NCBI RefSeq assembly: GCF_900091505.1
Contig: NZ_LT607409.1
Coordinates: 1,674,001-1,738,000 of the forward strand
Length of the DNA stretch: 64,000 nucleotides
DNA from: Micromonospora chokoriensis
GTDB taxonomy: Bacteria; Actinomycetota; Actinomycetes; Mycobacteriales; Micromonosporaceae
Direction of reading: 5' to 3'
Positions 26,259-37,412 of the stretch are shown here, piece by piece. The first letter of the stretch is position 1; each line of letters starts with the position of its first letter. The notes below the pieces were generated by a model. The model saw nothing but the letters and a program-made list of their open reading frames with translations. It had not been told where the DNA came from and did no database searches. The position numbers were made by a program, and so were the translations under genes.

Positions 26259-26382
26259 GCGGGGATTCACCTGCTCCTCGGCGCGACGGCTGGGCGCCCG
26301 ACACGCGGCGGATGAGAGCGGCGTCCCAGGACGCGCCCGGCGGGTGGGAGTGATCGACCGGTCTGCCCTAGGCTTGCCGCTC

Positions 26383-28050
<1,668 letters not shown>

Positions 28051-28066
28051 CCGACACGGACGCGAA

Positions 28067-28096
28067 GGGGCGCCGGGCGAACTCGCCCGGCGCCCC
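28067..28096 (+). terminator. Strong hairpin terminator after the class I fumarase
   Basis: Perfect 13-bp stem (28067-28079 with 28084-28096) and AACT loop, 17 bp after the stop, followed by TCTGTC. Confidence 0.85.
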
Positions 28097-28307
28097 TCTG
28101 TCGTCCGTGCACTACCGACATCGGTACGCCCACCCCGCTGGGGTGGGACGGGCGCACCGCCCCCGTCGGATGTCGTCACCGACAACTCACGGTGAGTCTT
28201 CTGCGCACCGCTGTCGATCCGCTCTCAGATCACTATCGCCTGACTCCGGCGATCTGTGACCGCCGGACTACTCTGCTGGAGGTTGCGGCGGTGATGCGGG
28301 GGAGCAG
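28097..28307 (+). promoter_or_regulatory. Upstream region of the SARP gene
   Basis: Gene-free stretch holding the SARP promoter. I see no clear sigma-factor consensus or operator. GGGGGAG at 28298-28304 is the ribosome binding site for the ATG at 28308. Confidence 0.35.
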
Positions 28308-31286
28308 ATGCGGTTCGGGATCCTGGGGCCCCTGCGGGTCGGCGGTGGCGAGTCCACTGTCACCGCGGGTCGCGACCGGATCGTGCTCGCCATGCTGCTG
28401 CTGCGCTCCGGCCGGCTGGTGCCCGTCGATGATCTGGTGGACGCGGTCTGGGAGGACAATCCCCCGGCCACCGCCCGGGCCCAGTTGCAGACCTGCGTCT
28501 CACGGTTGCGCCGCCGGTTCGTCGAGCTGGGGCTGGCGTCGGACCTCATCATCACCGACCCGGCGGGGTACGGCGTGCGTAGCGCGCCGGACGACCTGGA
28601 CGCCGAGGTCTTCGCCCGGGGCGTCGAGGCGGCCCGCACCTCCGTCGCGGCCGGTCGCCTGGTCGAGGCGCGTACGGAGTTCCGCGCCGCACTGGCGCAG
28701 TGGCGAGGGCCGGCGCTCGGCGGCATCCCGAGCAGCAGCGTCCGTCGTCGCGCACAGGCGTTGGACGAGCAGCGCCTCACCGCGTTGGAGGAGTGCGTCG
28801 ACGTCGAGCTGCGCCTCGGTCAGGCCACCGAGCTGATCGAGGAGTTGACCGAGTGCGTCGACCGGCATCCGTTGCGGGAGCGCCTGCGAGGCCAGCTCAT
28901 GCTGGCACTGTCGGCGGTCGGACGGCAGGCCGACGCGCTCGCCGTCTACCGGGAGGGCCGGCGGTTCTACGCCGACGAGCTGGGCATCGAACCGGGCGCC
29001 GAGTTGCAGGAGCTGCACCAGCGGGTGCTCGCCGGTGACCTGGCACTGACCGGTCGGGAGACTCGGCCGGTCCCGTCGGTCCGCGCACTGCCCAGGGCGA
29101 TCGGCGACTTCACCGGCCGGCAACAGACCCTGACCCGCCTGATCAAGGACGTGGAGGCCGGCGCGCGCATCCAGCTGATCGACGGAATGGCCGGCAGCGG
29201 GAAGACGACTCTGGCGGTACACGTCGCCACGGCCCTCGCCGCCGACTATCCGGACGCGCAGCTCTACATCGACCTGCACGGGCACAGCGAGCGAACCCCG
29301 TTGACACCGAGCGCCGCGGTAGCGACGCTGCTGCGGCAGCTCGGGGTGCCCGCCGAGCGGATGCCGACAGCCCAGGACGACCGGTTGGCGCTCTGGCGCA
29401 GCGAGCTGGCGGGCCGCCGTGTGTTGCTGTTGCTGGACAACGCGGCGACCGCCGACCAGGTGATCCCGCTGCTACCCAACGGCTCGCAGTGCCTGATCCT
29501 GATCACCAGCCGGCGCCGACTGGTCGGTGTGGACGAGGGACGGCCGTCGTCGCTGCCCGTGCTCGACACCGACGAGGCCGTCGAGCTGCTGGGGCACGTG
29601 GTCGGTGTGGGCCGGGTGGCGGCCGAGCCGGACGCGGCCGCCGAGGTCGTCCGCCGCTGCGGGCACCTACCACTCGCCATTCGGCTGGCGGGTGCCCGGC
29701 TGGCGCACCGGCCCCGTTGGCGCATCGCCGACCTGGCCGAGCGGCTGAGCACCCGACGTGATCCGTTGGCCGAGTTCGAAGCGGGCGAACGGTCTGTGGG
29801 GCGCGCGTTCGCCCTGTCGTACGCCCAGGTGTCGCCGGCGGCGCAGCGTGCGTTCCGCCTGCTGGGTCTGCACCCGGGGGTACGGTTCGACAACTCGGTC
29901 GCCGCCGTCCTCGCCGAGTTGCCGTTGACCGATGCGCAGGACCTGCTGGACGAGTTGGTCGACGCGCACCTGGTCGAGGAGGCGGAGCTCGGCCGGTACC
30001 GGCTGCACGACCTGGTCCGCGAGTACGCGCGGACCCTGGTGGCCGAGCCGGAGCGGACGGTCGAGCGGCGGGACGGCATCGAACGCCTGCTCAACCACCA
30101 CCTGCACGTGGCCGCGACGATCGCGCGTACGAGGGAGCCCTCCTCGGCCCATTCGCTGATCGTGGCGGCGGCACCGATCCGCCCCGACCTGGTCGCGGTC
30201 GTCGCCGAGCAGGGGCACGCCTGGCTCGACGAGAACCTTGCCCTGTGGACCGCCCTGGTCCGGCTGGCGGAGACGGAGGGGTTTCTCCGCTACTGCTGGC
30301 AGTTGGCGAGGGCCTGCTGGCACGCCCAGTTCGAGGGCGGTCGCCTGGACGAGTTGATCGAGACGCACTCCGCTGGCCTGCGCGCCGCCGAGAAGCTGGG
30401 GGACGACAGCGCCGTGGCGACGATGCTCAACTATCTCGCCTCGGCCTACTACCGGCTGGGGGATTTTCCGGAGTCGGTCCGGTTGATGGAGCGGGCGCTC
30501 GACATCTTCGGCAGGCTCGGCCTGCGCCGCGAGTACCGCAACACGCTGGGCAACCTGGGCACCTCGTACGCCGTCAACTTCCAGTTCCGCAAGGCCCGGG
30601 AGTGTTACGACGCCGCCCGGGCGCTGGCGACGCGGATGCGCGACATGTCCGCGCTGGCGAACGAACTCAACAACCTGACGATGACCCTGCTGCTGTGGGG
30701 CCGAGCCGACGAGGCGCTGCGCACCGCCCGGCGACACCTGGGGATCGCCCGCGAGGTCGGCGACCTGCGCCGGCTCGGCAACGCGCTCGGGCACCTCGGG
30801 ATGATCCGGCACCGGATGGGCGACGTGGGCCCGGCGAGCCGGCTGCTGAGGGTGGCGTTACGCGTCAAGCGTCAGGTGGGCGCCCGGTTCGGTGAGGGCG
30901 AGGTGTTGAACGAGATCGGGATGATGGAACGGGAGGCCGGCCGCCCGGAATGCGCTGCCGATCTGCACCGGGCGGCGCTCGTGGCAATGACCGAGGTGGG
31001 GGACCGCGCTGCCCAGTGCGGCTCGCGCAATCTGCTGGCCCGAGCGATCCTGGACCAGGGGGACACAACCAGCGCGCTGGACCTCTACCGCCGCGTCCTG
31101 GCCGACACCACCAGGCTGAGTACGCGTTACGAGAGGGCCCGAGCCTTGGAGGGCGTCGCGCGCTGCCTGGCGTCGACCGATCCGGCCGGCGCGCGTGAGC
31201 ACCTGGGCCGGGCCCTGGCCCTGTTCCGGCAGATCGAGTCGCCGGACCAGCACGAGGCCGAACGGCTGCTGGCCGAGTTGGGCTGA
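28308..31286 (+). CDS. SARP-family regulator with NB-ARC and TPR domains (AfsR/DnrI-like)
   Basis: 992 residues. Winged-helix DNA-binding domain (1-95, [14 protein letters not shown]), bacterial transcriptional activation domain (about 95-245), NB-ARC ATPase (about 260-560) with Walker [13 protein letters not shown] and LLLLDNAAT, and C-terminal TPR repeats (from about 650). Such proteins activate secondary-metabolite or transport genes after ATP-dependent assembly. No biosynthetic cluster is adjacent; fumC follows 35 bp later. The target is unknown. Confidence 0.9.
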   Translation: MRFGILGPLRVGGGESTVTAGRDRIVLAMLLLRSGRLVPVDDLVDAVWEDNPPATARAQLQTCVSRLRRRFVELGLASDLIITDPAGYGVRSAPDDLDAEVFARGVEAARTSVAAGRLVEARTEFRAALAQWRGPALGGIPSSSVRRRAQALDEQRLTALEECVDVELRLGQATELIEELTECVDRHPLRERLRGQLMLALSAVGRQADALAVYREGRRFYADELGIEPGAELQELHQRVLAGDLALTGRETRPVPSVRALPRAIGDFTGRQQTLTRLIKDVEAGARIQLIDGMAGSGKTTLAVHVATALAADYPDAQLYIDLHGHSERTPLTPSAAVATLLRQLGVPAERMPTAQDDRLALWRSELAGRRVLLLLDNAATADQVIPLLPNGSQCLILITSRRRLVGVDEGRPSSLPVLDTDEAVELLGHVVGVGRVAAEPDAAAEVVRRCGHLPLAIRLAGARLAHRPRWRIADLAERLSTRRDPLAEFEAGERSVGRAFALSYAQVSPAAQRAFRLLGLHPGVRFDNSVAAVLAELPLTDAQDLLDELVDAHLVEEAELGRYRLHDLVREYARTLVAEPERTVERRDGIERLLNHHLHVAATIARTREPSSAHSLIVAAAPIRPDLVAVVAEQGHAWLDENLALWTALVRLAETEGFLRYCWQLARACWHAQFEGGRLDELIETHSAGLRAAEKLGDDSAVATMLNYLASAYYRLGDFPESVRLMERALDIFGRLGLRREYRNTLGNLGTSYAVNFQFRKARECYDAARALATRMRDMSALANELNNLTMTLLLWGRADEALRTARRHLGIAREVGDLRRLGNALGHLGMIRHRMGDVGPASRLLRVALRVKRQVGARFGEGEVLNEIGMMEREAGRPECAADLHRAALVAMTEVGDRAAQCGSRNLLARAILDQGDTTSALDLYRRVLADTTRLSTRYERARALEGVARCLASTDPAGAREHLGRALALFRQIESPDQHEAERLLAELG

Positions 31287-31321
31287 CGGATCATCTGCGG
31301 TTCGGCGACGGGCGCGGCAGG

Positions 31322-32731
31322 ATGGTACGCGTGACGACTCCAGAGGCGACCGGTTACCGCATCGAACGTGACTCGATGGGCGAGGTGGAGGTGCCCGCCG
31401 AGGCGCTGTGGCGGGCGCAGACCCAGCGCGCGGTGCAGAACTTCCCGATCTCTGGCCGGGGCATCGAGCCGGCCCAGATCAAGGCCCTCGCGCAGATCAA
31501 GGGCGCGGCGGCCGCTGTCAACGGTGAGCTCGGCGTGATCGACGCGAACGTGGCCGCCGCGATCACCGCCGCCGCCGCGCACGTCGCGGACGGTGGCTAC
31601 GACGACCAGTTCCCGGTCGACGTGTTCCAGACCGGCTCGGGGACGTCGTCGAACATGAACACCAACGAGGTGATCGCCACCCTGGCCAGCCGTGAGCTGG
31701 GCTCGCCGGTGCACCCGAACGACCACGTCAACGCCTCCCAGTCCAGCAACGACGTCTTCCCGTCCTCGATCCACCTGGCCGCCACGCAGTTCATCGTGGA
31801 GGACCTGCTGCCGTCGCTGAACCACCTCGCCGCCGCCTTGGAGGCCAAGGCTGCGGAGTTCGAGACGGTGGTCAAGGCCGGTCGCACGCACCTGATGGAC
31901 GCCACGCCGGTCACGCTGGGCCAGGAGTTCGGGGGGTACGCCGCCCAGGTCCGCTACGGCGTCGAACGGCTGGAGGGCTCGCTTCCCCGACTGGCCGAGC
32001 TGCCCCTGGGTGGCACCGCCGTGGGCACCGGGATCAACACCCCGCTGGGCTTCGCCGCCGCGGTGATCGGCAAACTGCGTGAGTCGACCGGGTTGCCGTT
32101 GTCCGAGGCGCGTAACCACTTCGAGGCGCAGGGCGCCCGCGACGCCCTAGTGGAGACCTCGGGGCAGCTGCGAACCCTGGCCGTCGGCCTCTACAAGATC
32201 GCCAACGACATCCGGTGGATGGGTTCCGGCCCTCGCGCCGGCCTCCGTGAGCTGCGCATCCCCGACCTCCAGCCGGGTTCGTCGATCATGCCCGGCAAGG
32301 TCAACCCGGTCGTCGCGGAGGCGATGCGGCAGGTCTGTGCCCAGGTGATCGGCAACGACGCGACGGTGAGCTTCGCCGGCTCGCAGGGCGACTTCGAGCT
32401 GAACGTGATGCTCCCCGTGATGGGCCGCAACCTGTTGGAGTCGATCCGGTTGCTGTCCGCGGTGAGCCGGCTCTTCGCCGACCGGCTGGTGGTCGGCCTG
32501 GTCGCGGACGCTGAGGTCTGCCTGGCGTACGCCGAGGGCTCGCCGTCGATCGTCACCCCGCTCAACCGCTACCTGGGGTACGACGAGGCCGCGTCGATCG
32601 CCAAGGAGGCGCTGGCCAAGCAGACCTCGATCCGCGAGGTGGTGATCTCCCGGGGGCACGTCGACTCGGGCAAGCTCACCGAGACCCAGTTGGACGAGAC
32701 GCTGGACCTGCTCCGGATGACCCACCCCTGA
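31322..32731 (+). CDS. fumC: Class II fumarate hydratase
   Basis: 469 residues. Family signature [11 protein letters not shown]; also [14 protein letters not shown] and [15 protein letters not shown], which build the tetrameric active site. Iron-independent interconversion of fumarate and malate. Start ATG at 31322 (GTG at 31331 also possible). Together with the class I enzyme this gives the organism two fumarases within 6.4 kb. Confidence 0.95.
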   Translation: MVRVTTPEATGYRIERDSMGEVEVPAEALWRAQTQRAVQNFPISGRGIEPAQIKALAQIKGAAAAVNGELGVIDANVAAAITAAAAHVADGGYDDQFPVDVFQTGSGTSSNMNTNEVIATLASRELGSPVHPNDHVNASQSSNDVFPSSIHLAATQFIVEDLLPSLNHLAAALEAKAAEFETVVKAGRTHLMDATPVTLGQEFGGYAAQVRYGVERLEGSLPRLAELPLGGTAVGTGINTPLGFAAAVIGKLRESTGLPLSEARNHFEAQGARDALVETSGQLRTLAVGLYKIANDIRWMGSGPRAGLRELRIPDLQPGSSIMPGKVNPVVAEAMRQVCAQVIGNDATVSFAGSQGDFELNVMLPVMGRNLLESIRLLSAVSRLFADRLVVGLVADAEVCLAYAEGSPSIVTPLNRYLGYDEAASIAKEALAKQTSIREVVISRGHVDSGKLTETQLDETLDLLRMTHP

Positions 32732-32932
32732 CCTGCGCGGCGCGCACACCGCGTGGTGCCGCCCAACCGAGAAAGCGGGTGAAGAGCGCCGCCGGGTCCG
32801 GGCCGTCGTCCGGGTTGAGCCGGTACAGGTCTTCCGCCGCGTCGTGCAGAACCGGCAGAGCCAGAGCGGGCGCAGCGGCAGGTGCGGTCGACGGGGCGTC
32901 GGCGCTCGGTCGTCCAGGGTGGGCCGGGACAT
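32732..32932 (-). pseudogene. Decayed small gene of the XRE/DUF397 neighbourhood
   Basis: From the ATG at 32932, preceded by GAAAGGA, one frame reads RRPHLPLRPLWLCR. About 25 codons on, a different frame continues LHDAAEDLYRLNPDDGPDP and FTRFLGWAAPRG. From memory these are the start and end of one small Micromonospora protein family whose middle carries a second Cys pair. A deletion with frameshift appears to have removed that middle. It adjoins the frameshifted XRE regulator. Called mainly on recollection of the family. Confidence 0.45.
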
Positions 32933-33058
32933 GGTGTTGCCGTCCTTTCGAGCTGAATCGTTTGTGGCATCACCCCCGCCGTCCGCCCCGTCGCCCCGAG
33001 CGCCCCAACTCCGTCACCCTTCTCCCCTTCTTGACCACCCGCTGCCCCAACTGCCGAA

Positions 33059-33103
33059 ATCTTGGACAGTTTCCGTCAGCAGTTAACGGAAACTGTCCAA
33101 GAT
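33059..33103. repeat. Perfect 18-bp inverted repeat
   Basis: ATCTTGGACAGTTTCCGT (33059-33076) and its exact complement (33086-33103) flank CAGCAGTTA. Lower GC than its surroundings and not a typical terminator; probably a dispersed intergenic palindrome of this genus. Confidence 0.65.
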
Positions 33104-33132
33104 CTCGAAGAACGCGGCGTGATCGGTGGGGT

Positions 33133-33165
33133 GGGACCGCCCGGCGCGGGGGAGCGGGCGGTCCC
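33133..33165. terminator. GC-rich hairpin
   Basis: GGGACCGCCC (33133-33142) and its exact complement (33156-33165). Three bases later a second perfect 10-bp hairpin begins (33168-33177 with 33197-33206). Terminator-like, though no gene ends nearby. Confidence 0.5.
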
Positions 33166-33339
33166 GTGCGACGCCGCCGGGCCCGGGGGACGGGGAGCGG
33201 CGTCGCGCTTCACAGTCTGGTGATCGGACGACTACGGTCGGAAGGGTTTGGTCGCCTCGTCACCGCCGCCCTGCATTCGGTGGTGACGCCGTTGGCGACC
33301 GGCTGGAATCGATCGTCGGCGGGGTGGAGGGCGGCTGGC

Positions 33340-34153
33340 ATGGCCGATGGGCAGATGACGGCGGCGGCGTTCCTGATCGCTGAGTTGCGCCGGGCTCGGG
33401 CCCGGCAGGGCTGGAGTCAGGACGAGTTGGCGAAGGCGGTCAACTACTCGGCGTCGATGGTCAGCGCCGTCGAGTTGGGTCAACAACCGCCCACAGCGAA
33501 GTACCTGGAACTCGTCGACCGGGCCCTGGACACCGGCGGCCTCTTTGGCCGCATGTCGACCGAGTTGGTCAGCCTCGATCGGGCACAGCCCTGGCTGCGG
33601 GGCTGGCAGGCGATCCTTGAGCAGTCGCGCACGATCCGGTGGTATGAGCACCGCTACGTGCCCGGGCTCTTCCAGACCGAGGCCTACGCGCGGGCGGTCT
33701 TCGAGGCGGGTGGCCTGCTGGAGTCGGAGGAGGTCGACCGGCGACTGGCCGACCGGATGGACCGCCAGCAGGTGCCCTACAGCGAACGGTCGCCGCACAT
33801 CGTTGCGGTGCTGGACGAGGCGGTGCTGCGCCGACGGGTGGGCGGGCGGAAGGTGATGCGCGATCAGGCACTGCACCTGGCGAAGATCGGCACTGGGCAT
33901 CCCCGGGTTCGGCTGCACGTGGTGCCGCGCTCCGCCGAGGAATATCCCGGGCTCGGTGGGCAGTTCTCGCTGGCCACCCCTGCCCGACGGCACGGAGCTG
34001 GCCTATCTGGAGTGCCAGGTTCGTGGCCAGGAGTTGGACCAGCCACGGGATCTACTGCGGTTGCAACGGGTCTGGGAGGCCACCTTGGGCGAAGCCCTGC
34101 CCCCGCAGGCGTCCATCGAGTTGCTGAACGAGGTGGCCGAGTCGTGGAGTTGA
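33340..34153 (+). pseudogene. XRE-family regulator (DUF5753) with a frameshift
   Basis: The N-terminal helix-turn-helix (ELRRARARQGWSQDELA, SASMVSAVELGQQPP) and most of the DUF5753 domain (RYVPGLFQTEAYARAVF) read in one frame from the ATG at 33340 to about 33976. The expected C-terminus (LPDGTELAYLECQVRGQ to LLNEVAESWS) is in the +1 frame and ends at 34153. One extra C in the CCCC at 33977-33980 accounts for the shift. Read without correction, the original frame has no stop and runs in frame into the DUF397 gene, ending at 34326. It could be a mutation, a sequencing error or a programmed shift. Confidence 0.8.
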
Positions 34154-34326
34154 CCGGCGCTGACTGGCGCAAGAGTAGCCGCAGCAATCAGGACAACATG
34201 TGCGTCGAGGTGGCCACGAACGTTGGGGGCGTGGTCGGGGTGCGAGACAGCAAGGACCCGGACGGGCCCGTGCTCGTTGTCGACGCGTACTCCTGGCGGC
34301 TCTTTGTGGTCGCGCCCCCGCGCTGA
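34144..34326 (+). CDS. DUF397 domain protein
   Basis: 60 residues from a GTG at 34144 that overlaps the end of the XRE gene by 10 bases. Motifs DWRKSSRSNQDNMCVEVA and VVGVRDSKDPDGP define the family. XRE-DUF397 pairs act as regulatory modules in streptomycete development and antibiotic control. Because of the upstream frameshift it may be made as part of a longer XRE fusion. Confidence 0.88.
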   Translation: MELTGADWRKSSRSNQDNMCVEVATNVGGVVGVRDSKDPDGPVLVVDAYSWRLFVVAPPR

Positions 34327-34368
34327 CGCGACTGCCTGGCGCGCGGCGGTAAACGGCTCGACGGTGGG

Positions 34369-34968
34369 GTGACGCGGCGGGATGATCCGGTCGTGGATGA
34401 CGGTGACCTGGTGGTCCCAGCGGGGACCGAGCGGCTGCGGTTTCGACGGCTGACCATGGACGACGTGGACGCGTTGGTCGAGTTGGACAGCGACCCCGAG
34501 GTGATGCGGTTCCTCAGCGGTGGGGTGCCCACGTCGCTGGCGACGGTCCGGGACGAGCAGTTGCCGAGGTTGCTGGGCCAGTACGGGCGGCATCCCGGGT
34601 TGGGCCGCTGGGCGGCGCTCGATCGGGAGTCGGGCGAATTCCTGGGTTGGTTCGCGCTCGACCCGTCGGCGGACGGCGGCGAGGCCGAGTTGGGTTACCG
34701 GCTGCGCCGCTCGGCGTGGGGGCGAGGGCTGGCCACCGAGGGGTCGCGGGCGCTGGTCCGGCACGCGTTCGACACCGTCGGGGTGCGTCGGGTCTGGGCC
34801 GAGACGATGGCGGTCAACGAACGCTCCCGGCGGGTGATGACGAAGGCGGGGCTGCGTCACGTGCGCACGTTCCACCAGCAGTGGGACGACCCGATTCCGG
34901 GCACGGAGCACGGCGAGGTGGAGTACGAGGTGGTTCAGGAGCGGCCGGCGGCTCGGCGGGCGCGGTAG
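34369..34968 (+). CDS. GNAT acetyltransferase, RimJ/RimL type
   Basis: 199 residues. TERLRFRRLTMDDVDALVEL is the usual start of this group; acetyl-CoA site near RLRRSAWGRGLATEG; MAVNERSRRVMTKAGLRHV is the C-terminal motif. Such enzymes acetylate N-terminal amines or small molecules. A GTG at 34369 is used. Its 3' end overlaps the convergent CGNR gene by 34 bp. Confidence 0.88.
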   Translation: MTRRDDPVVDDGDLVVPAGTERLRFRRLTMDDVDALVELDSDPEVMRFLSGGVPTSLATVRDEQLPRLLGQYGRHPGLGRWAALDRESGEFLGWFALDPSADGGEAELGYRLRRSAWGRGLATEGSRALVRHAFDTVGVRRVWAETMAVNERSRRVMTKAGLRHVRTFHQQWDDPIPGTEHGEVEYEVVQERPAARRAR

Positions 34969-35480
34969 GCCGTCACGGCGGCGCGGTTGCCGCAGCCGGC
35001 CTCGCAGAACCGCCGCGACCGGTTGCGGGACAGGTCGACGACGACGTTGTCGCAGTCCGGGTATTCGCAGATGCGCAGCCGGCTCAGCTCGCGGGCACGG
35101 ACCAGATCCGCCATGGCCATCGCCGCCTCCACCGCGATCCGGGTCGCGAGCGGCGCGTCGCGGGGCACGGCGTGCAGGTGGTACGGCTCGTCGTCGTGCT
35201 CGATGAGCTGGGGCAACGCCTTGTGTTCCAGCAGCAGACCGTTGACCAGCGCGACGATCTCGGGCGGTTCGGCGTGCCAGATGCGACGGAGTTGGGGTCG
35301 CAGGTCCTTCACGGCGCGCAACTCGGCGTCGGTGTGCTCGTGCCGGCCGCTGTAGGAGTGGCGGACGAAGAACGCGTCGAGCGCGGCGACGTCGGGCAAC
35401 AGCTCTCCGTCGCGGCCCGCGGTGTTGACCAGTGCGGCGGTGGCGATCAGCGAACACTCGGTGTCATGAGCGAATAGCAT
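34935..35480 (-). CDS. CGNR zinc-finger transcriptional regulator
   Basis: 181 residues. N-terminal ABATE-type domain (CSLIATAALVNTAGRDGELL) and C-terminal CGNR zinc finger: CEYPDCDNVVVDLSRN followed by RRFCEAGCGNRAAVTAYRAR. Proteins of this type are probable stress-linked regulators. It diverges from an EamA transporter gene and the shared gap holds matched operator-like repeats, so it probably controls both. Confidence 0.9.
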   Translation of the reverse strand: MLFAHDTECSLIATAALVNTAGRDGELLPDVAALDAFFVRHSYSGRHEHTDAELRAVKDLRPQLRRIWHAEPPEIVALVNGLLLEHKALPQLIEHDDEPYHLHAVPRDAPLATRIAVEAAMAMADLVRARELSRLRICEYPDCDNVVVDLSRNRSRRFCEAGCGNRAAVTAYRARRAAGRS

Positions 35481-35542
35481 CTTGACTCCTGTCAGGGCGG
35501 ACGCTTAGCGTCATCAGTACAAGGATAGTTTGCTCATGACAC
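35461..35542. promoter_or_regulatory. Paired operator-like repeats between CGNR and EamA genes
   Basis: GTGTCATGAGC (35461-35471) and its exact inverse (35532-35542) stand 60 bp apart; each contains the palindrome TCATGA. A third small palindrome, GACGCTTAGCGTC, lies between them (about 35500-35512). The first copy is inside the 5' end of the CGNR gene, consistent with autoregulation. Confidence 0.5.
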
Positions 35543-35566
35543 GGTGCCGTCCCCGAGGAGCGCGAC

Positions 35567-36532
35567 ATGCACTCACGACCTGCTGCCGGCGCCGCGTTGG
35601 CGCTGCTCTCCGCGGTCACCTTCGCCACCTCCGGCACCTTCGCGCGATCCCTCATCGAGGCCGGCTGGTCGGCCGAGTCGGCGGTGATCGCCCGGGTCGG
35701 CGTGGCCGCCCTCGTGCTGGCGATCCCCGCCCTGTTGTCACTGCGGGGCAGGTGGTCAGTGCTGCGCGGCAACGCCACGTCGATCGGGATGTTCGGGCTC
35801 CTCGGGGTGGCCCTGGCCCAGGTCTGTTTCTTCAACGCCGTGCGCTACCTGCCCGTCGGTGTCGCGCTGCTGCTCGAATACCTGGGCATCATCCTCGTCG
35901 TGGGCTGGATGTGGCTGCGACACGGGCAGCGACCCCGCCGGCTCACCGTAGCCGGGTCGGTGGCCGCCCTGGTCGGGCTGGCGTTCGTCCTCGACCTCGC
36001 CGGCACCGCCGACTTCCACCCGGTGGGTGTGCTCTGGGGGCTGGGCGCGGCGTTCGGCCTGGCCGGCTACTTCGTGCTCGCCGGTCGGGTCGACCCCCGG
36101 CTGCCCTCGGTCGCCATGGCCAGCGGCGGAATGGCGGTCGGTGCCGGCGTGCTGCTCCTCGTCGGGCTGACCGGTCTGCTGCCCCTGCACGCCACCTTCG
36201 GCGACGTCACCTTCGCCGGACAGACCACCAGTTGGCTGCTGCCCATCGCCGGGCTGTCGCTGGTGGCCGCCGTCATCGCGTACCTGGCCGGGATCGCCGG
36301 CACCCGCATCCTCGGCCCCCGGCTGTCGTCGTTCGTCGGGCTGACCGAGGTGCTGTTCGCGGTGTTGATCGCCTGGCTCTTCCTGAACGAGCTGCCCACC
36401 GGCTGGCAACTCTTCGGCGGCGCGTTGATCGTCGCCGGCGTCGCGCTGGTACGCCTCGACGAGCTGCGCGGGTCGCCTTCGGAGCCGATGCCGGTCTCGC
36501 CCGAGCCGGCCCTGGCACTCGATGGCCGGTAG
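35567..36532 (+). CDS. EamA-family (DMT superfamily) transporter
   Basis: 321 residues with about ten membrane helices in two homologous EamA halves (LLSAVTFATSGTFARSLIEAG; second half from GVLWGLGAAFGLAGYFVLAG). Typical exporters of amino acids or small metabolites. A motif LLEYLGIILVVGWMW closes the first half. Divergent from and probably regulated by the CGNR protein. Confidence 0.88.
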   Translation: MHSRPAAGAALALLSAVTFATSGTFARSLIEAGWSAESAVIARVGVAALVLAIPALLSLRGRWSVLRGNATSIGMFGLLGVALAQVCFFNAVRYLPVGVALLLEYLGIILVVGWMWLRHGQRPRRLTVAGSVAALVGLAFVLDLAGTADFHPVGVLWGLGAAFGLAGYFVLAGRVDPRLPSVAMASGGMAVGAGVLLLVGLTGLLPLHATFGDVTFAGQTTSWLLPIAGLSLVAAVIAYLAGIAGTRILGPRLSSFVGLTEVLFAVLIAWLFLNELPTGWQLFGGALIVAGVALVRLDELRGSPSEPMPVSPEPALALDGR

Positions 36533-36619
36533 GCGTGCCGGGTCCCGGGCAACTCGGTGCCTGCCGCCGGCGCGCTGGTGCGCGTGCCGGCGCTCTCGGT
36601 CGGTGAGACAGTGGGCGTC

Positions 36620-37318
36620 GTGCTGACCGCCGTGGTGTTCGACGCCGATGAAACCCTGCTCGACCTGCGGCCGGCGGTGACCGGCGGGTTGGTCGCCGTC
36701 CTCGACGAGATGCGACGGCGCACCCCGGCGGCGACCGAGGTGACGCTCGACGAGCTGGAGTCGGACTGGGGCGCGGTCTTCGGCGAGCTGGCAGCCGCCC
36801 CGGTGATGGAGATCCGCCGCGCCGCGCTGGCCCGGTCGCTGGCCCGCGCCGAGCTGGGCGACCACCTGGACGAGTTCGCGGCCCTCTTCTTCGCCCGCCG
36901 GTTCGCCCTCACCCGACCGTTCCCAGACGTGCCGGCGGCGCTGGCCACGCTCCGCCGCAGCTACACGCTGGGTTTCGCCACCAACGGCAACAGCCGCGCC
37001 GAACGGTGCGGGCTCGCCGGGGAGTTCGCCTTCGAGGTGTACGCGCACGAGAACGGCCTGCCCAAGAAGCCCGCCCCCGAGTTCTACGACGCGGTCGTCA
37101 GCGCGGCGGGGGTGCCGGCCGAACAGATCGTGTACGTCGGTGACTCGTGGGAGCACGACGTGGTGGCGCCCCGGCACGCCGGCCTCCGCTCGGTGTGGCT
37201 GAACCGCGCCGGCCTGCCCCGCCCGCCCGGTCACACGCCCGATGCCGAGGTGTCCACCGTGGCGGACCTGTCGAAGGCGCTGGCATCGCTCGCGCCCGGA
37301 GCCGAGCCGGTCAGGTGA
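36620..37318 (+). CDS. HAD-superfamily phosphatase
   Basis: About 232 residues. Motif I VVFDADETLLDL carries the catalytic aspartates (DAD rather than the usual DxD with Gly); motif II FATNGNSR; motif III Lys in LPKKPAPEF; motif IV GDSWEHDVVAPRHAG. Likely a small-molecule phosphatase of the YjjG/PGP-like group. GTG at 36620 chosen; GTG at 36611 is possible and neither has a strong ribosome site. Confidence 0.82.
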   Translation: MLTAVVFDADETLLDLRPAVTGGLVAVLDEMRRRTPAATEVTLDELESDWGAVFGELAAAPVMEIRRAALARSLARAELGDHLDEFAALFFARRFALTRPFPDVPAALATLRRSYTLGFATNGNSRAERCGLAGEFAFEVYAHENGLPKKPAPEFYDAVVSAAGVPAEQIVYVGDSWEHDVVAPRHAGLRSVWLNRAGLPRPPGHTPDAEVSTVADLSKALASLAPGAEPVR

Positions 37319-37412
37319 AGCAGAGATTCGCCGCCATAACGGACGTTCAGCTGGCGTAAATCTGCCGGGTGTTGTGTGATGGCTGCCACGTCCCTCAACG
37401 AGAGGATCCGAT

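Larger units (their letters stand above)
32933..33339. other. Gene-free region with three hairpins
   Basis: The first half (to about 33058) shows no gene or site I can support. Then follow three inverted repeats in a row: 33059-33103, 33133-33165 and 33168-33206. The XRE regulator starts at 33340. Confidence 0.6.

Noticed and set aside
33977..33980. Programmed +1 frameshift in the XRE gene
   Set aside because: Possible but unsupported: no stimulatory structure or classic slippery stop codon is evident, and a plain insertion or sequencing error explains it equally well. Kept only as an alternative.
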